Source of the DNA: Oscillospiraceae bacterium
Lineage (GTDB): Bacteria; Bacillota; Clostridia; Oscillospirales; Oscillospiraceae
Assembly: GCA_016295225.1 (NCBI GenBank)
Contig: JAEDLP010000111.1
Coordinates: 1 to 5,489, forward strand
Direction: 5' to 3'
Length of the DNA: 5,489 nucleotides
Part shown: piece after piece, positions 5,183 through 5,489 of the stretch
Layout: each line of letters opens with the position of its first letter
How positions within the stretch are numbered: position 1 is the stretch's first letter
The notes under the pieces: model-generated
What the model was told of the DNA's origin: nothing
Seen by the model: the letters and a program-made list of their open reading frames with translations, nothing else
The model's database searches: none
Program-made: the position numbers and the translations under genes

Positions 5183-5489
5183 TCGACGTGGCCCAGTTTT
5201 TAATTGTTTGCCCGCTGGCCCTTTTGGCAGGATTTACGGATGCGGTGGCAGGAGGCGGAGGACTGATCTCCTTGCCTGCCTATCTGATTGCTGGTCTGCC
5301 GGTGCATACTGCCATCGGGACCAACAAGCTGAGTTCTGCCATGGGTACGGTTATGGCTGTAAAAAGATTTTCCTGTCGAGGGTATATCCCGTGGAAAAAG
5401 TCGTTTTTTTATGTGGTCAGTGCTCTGGCCGGTTCTGGTGCAGGGGCCAAGCTGGCCCTGATGCTGGATGATGGAATATTCCGAAACCT
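5179..5489 (+). CDS. TauE/SafE-family membrane transporter (N-terminal part, runs off the window)
   Basis: The 103 visible residues begin with a hydrophobic segment (about 7-18) that leads into the family hallmark GFTDAVAGGGGLISLP (18-33), then LPVHTAIGTNKLSS (40-53) and GTVMAVKRF (56-64). A positively charged loop (RGYIPWKK, 67-74) precedes the next membrane segment (about 75-95). This is the N-terminal repeat of the TauE/SafE (formerly DUF81, YfcA-like) inner-membrane family. Members usually have 7-9 membrane helices and about 250 residues, so more than half is missing here. Some members are linked to export or uptake of sulfite, sulfonates or other organic anions, but the substrate of this one is unknown. 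The ATG at 5179 is the only usable start codon in frame; upstream codons run through the ribosome binding region without a start. It is divergent from the HxlR-type regulator, which probably controls it. Confidence 0.88.
   Translation, partial: MIDVAQFLIVCPLALLAGFTDAVAGGGGLISLPAYLIAGLPVHTAIGTNKLSSAMGTVMAVKRFSCRGYIPWKKSFFYVVSALAGSGAGAKLALMLDDGIFRN

Noticed and set aside
5208..5471. Plus-strand 87-codon Cys/Gly/Arg-rich ORF
   Set aside because: It is an out-of-frame shadow of the TauE/SafE gene, whose own frame has clear family motifs. The cysteine-rich look comes from reading membrane-protein codons in the wrong frame.

Overview
The window is a piece of a G+C-rich bacterial chromosome. It most likely comes from a Firmicute of the Clostridia, and an Oscillospiraceae-like relative is plausible. 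Evidence for this is the ribD-ribE-ribBA-ribH gene order behind an FMN riboswitch, strong AGGAGG-type ribosome binding sites, sigma-A-like promoters and intrinsic terminators with long U runs. The taxonomy is inferred; there is no rRNA gene or other marker here. No mobile element, CRISPR array, tRNA or rRNA was seen.

Layout. (1) Positions 1-740, plus strand: the C-terminal half of a Uup/YfmR-type ABC-F ATPase that begins outside the window. (2) Positions 746-781: a 14-bp hairpin between two convergent genes, acting as terminator for the riboflavin operon and perhaps for the ABC-F gene. (3) Positions 797-4271, minus strand: the complete riboflavin operon, transcribed ribD, ribE, ribBA, ribH. 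(4) Positions 4272-4601: the operon's promoter and a leader of about 295 nt carrying an FMN riboswitch (4441-4553) followed by two intrinsic terminators in tandem (4362-4392 and 4294-4325). (5) Positions 4602-4694: a short A+T-richer stretch with nothing clear in it. (6) Positions 4695-5027, minus strand: an HxlR-family regulator. (7) Positions 5028-5178: a divergent control region with two overlapping -10 boxes, a dyad that looks like an operator, and a nine-codon upstream ORF. (8) Positions 5179 to the end, plus strand: the start of a TauE/SafE-family membrane transporter.

How the genes work together. The four rib genes encode every enzyme from GTP and ribulose 5-phosphate to riboflavin except the intermediate phosphatase, which is usually encoded elsewhere. 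FMN, made from riboflavin, should switch the operon off through the leader. The most interesting signal is in that leader. The 5' arm of the first terminator can pair over 13 positions with the aptamer's own P5 region. The 5' arm of the second terminator can pair over 10 positions with the aptamer's P1/P2 5' strand. This suggests one aptamer that may control two terminators through two different antiterminators. The HxlR gene and the transporter gene are divergent and probably form a separate regulator-target pair.
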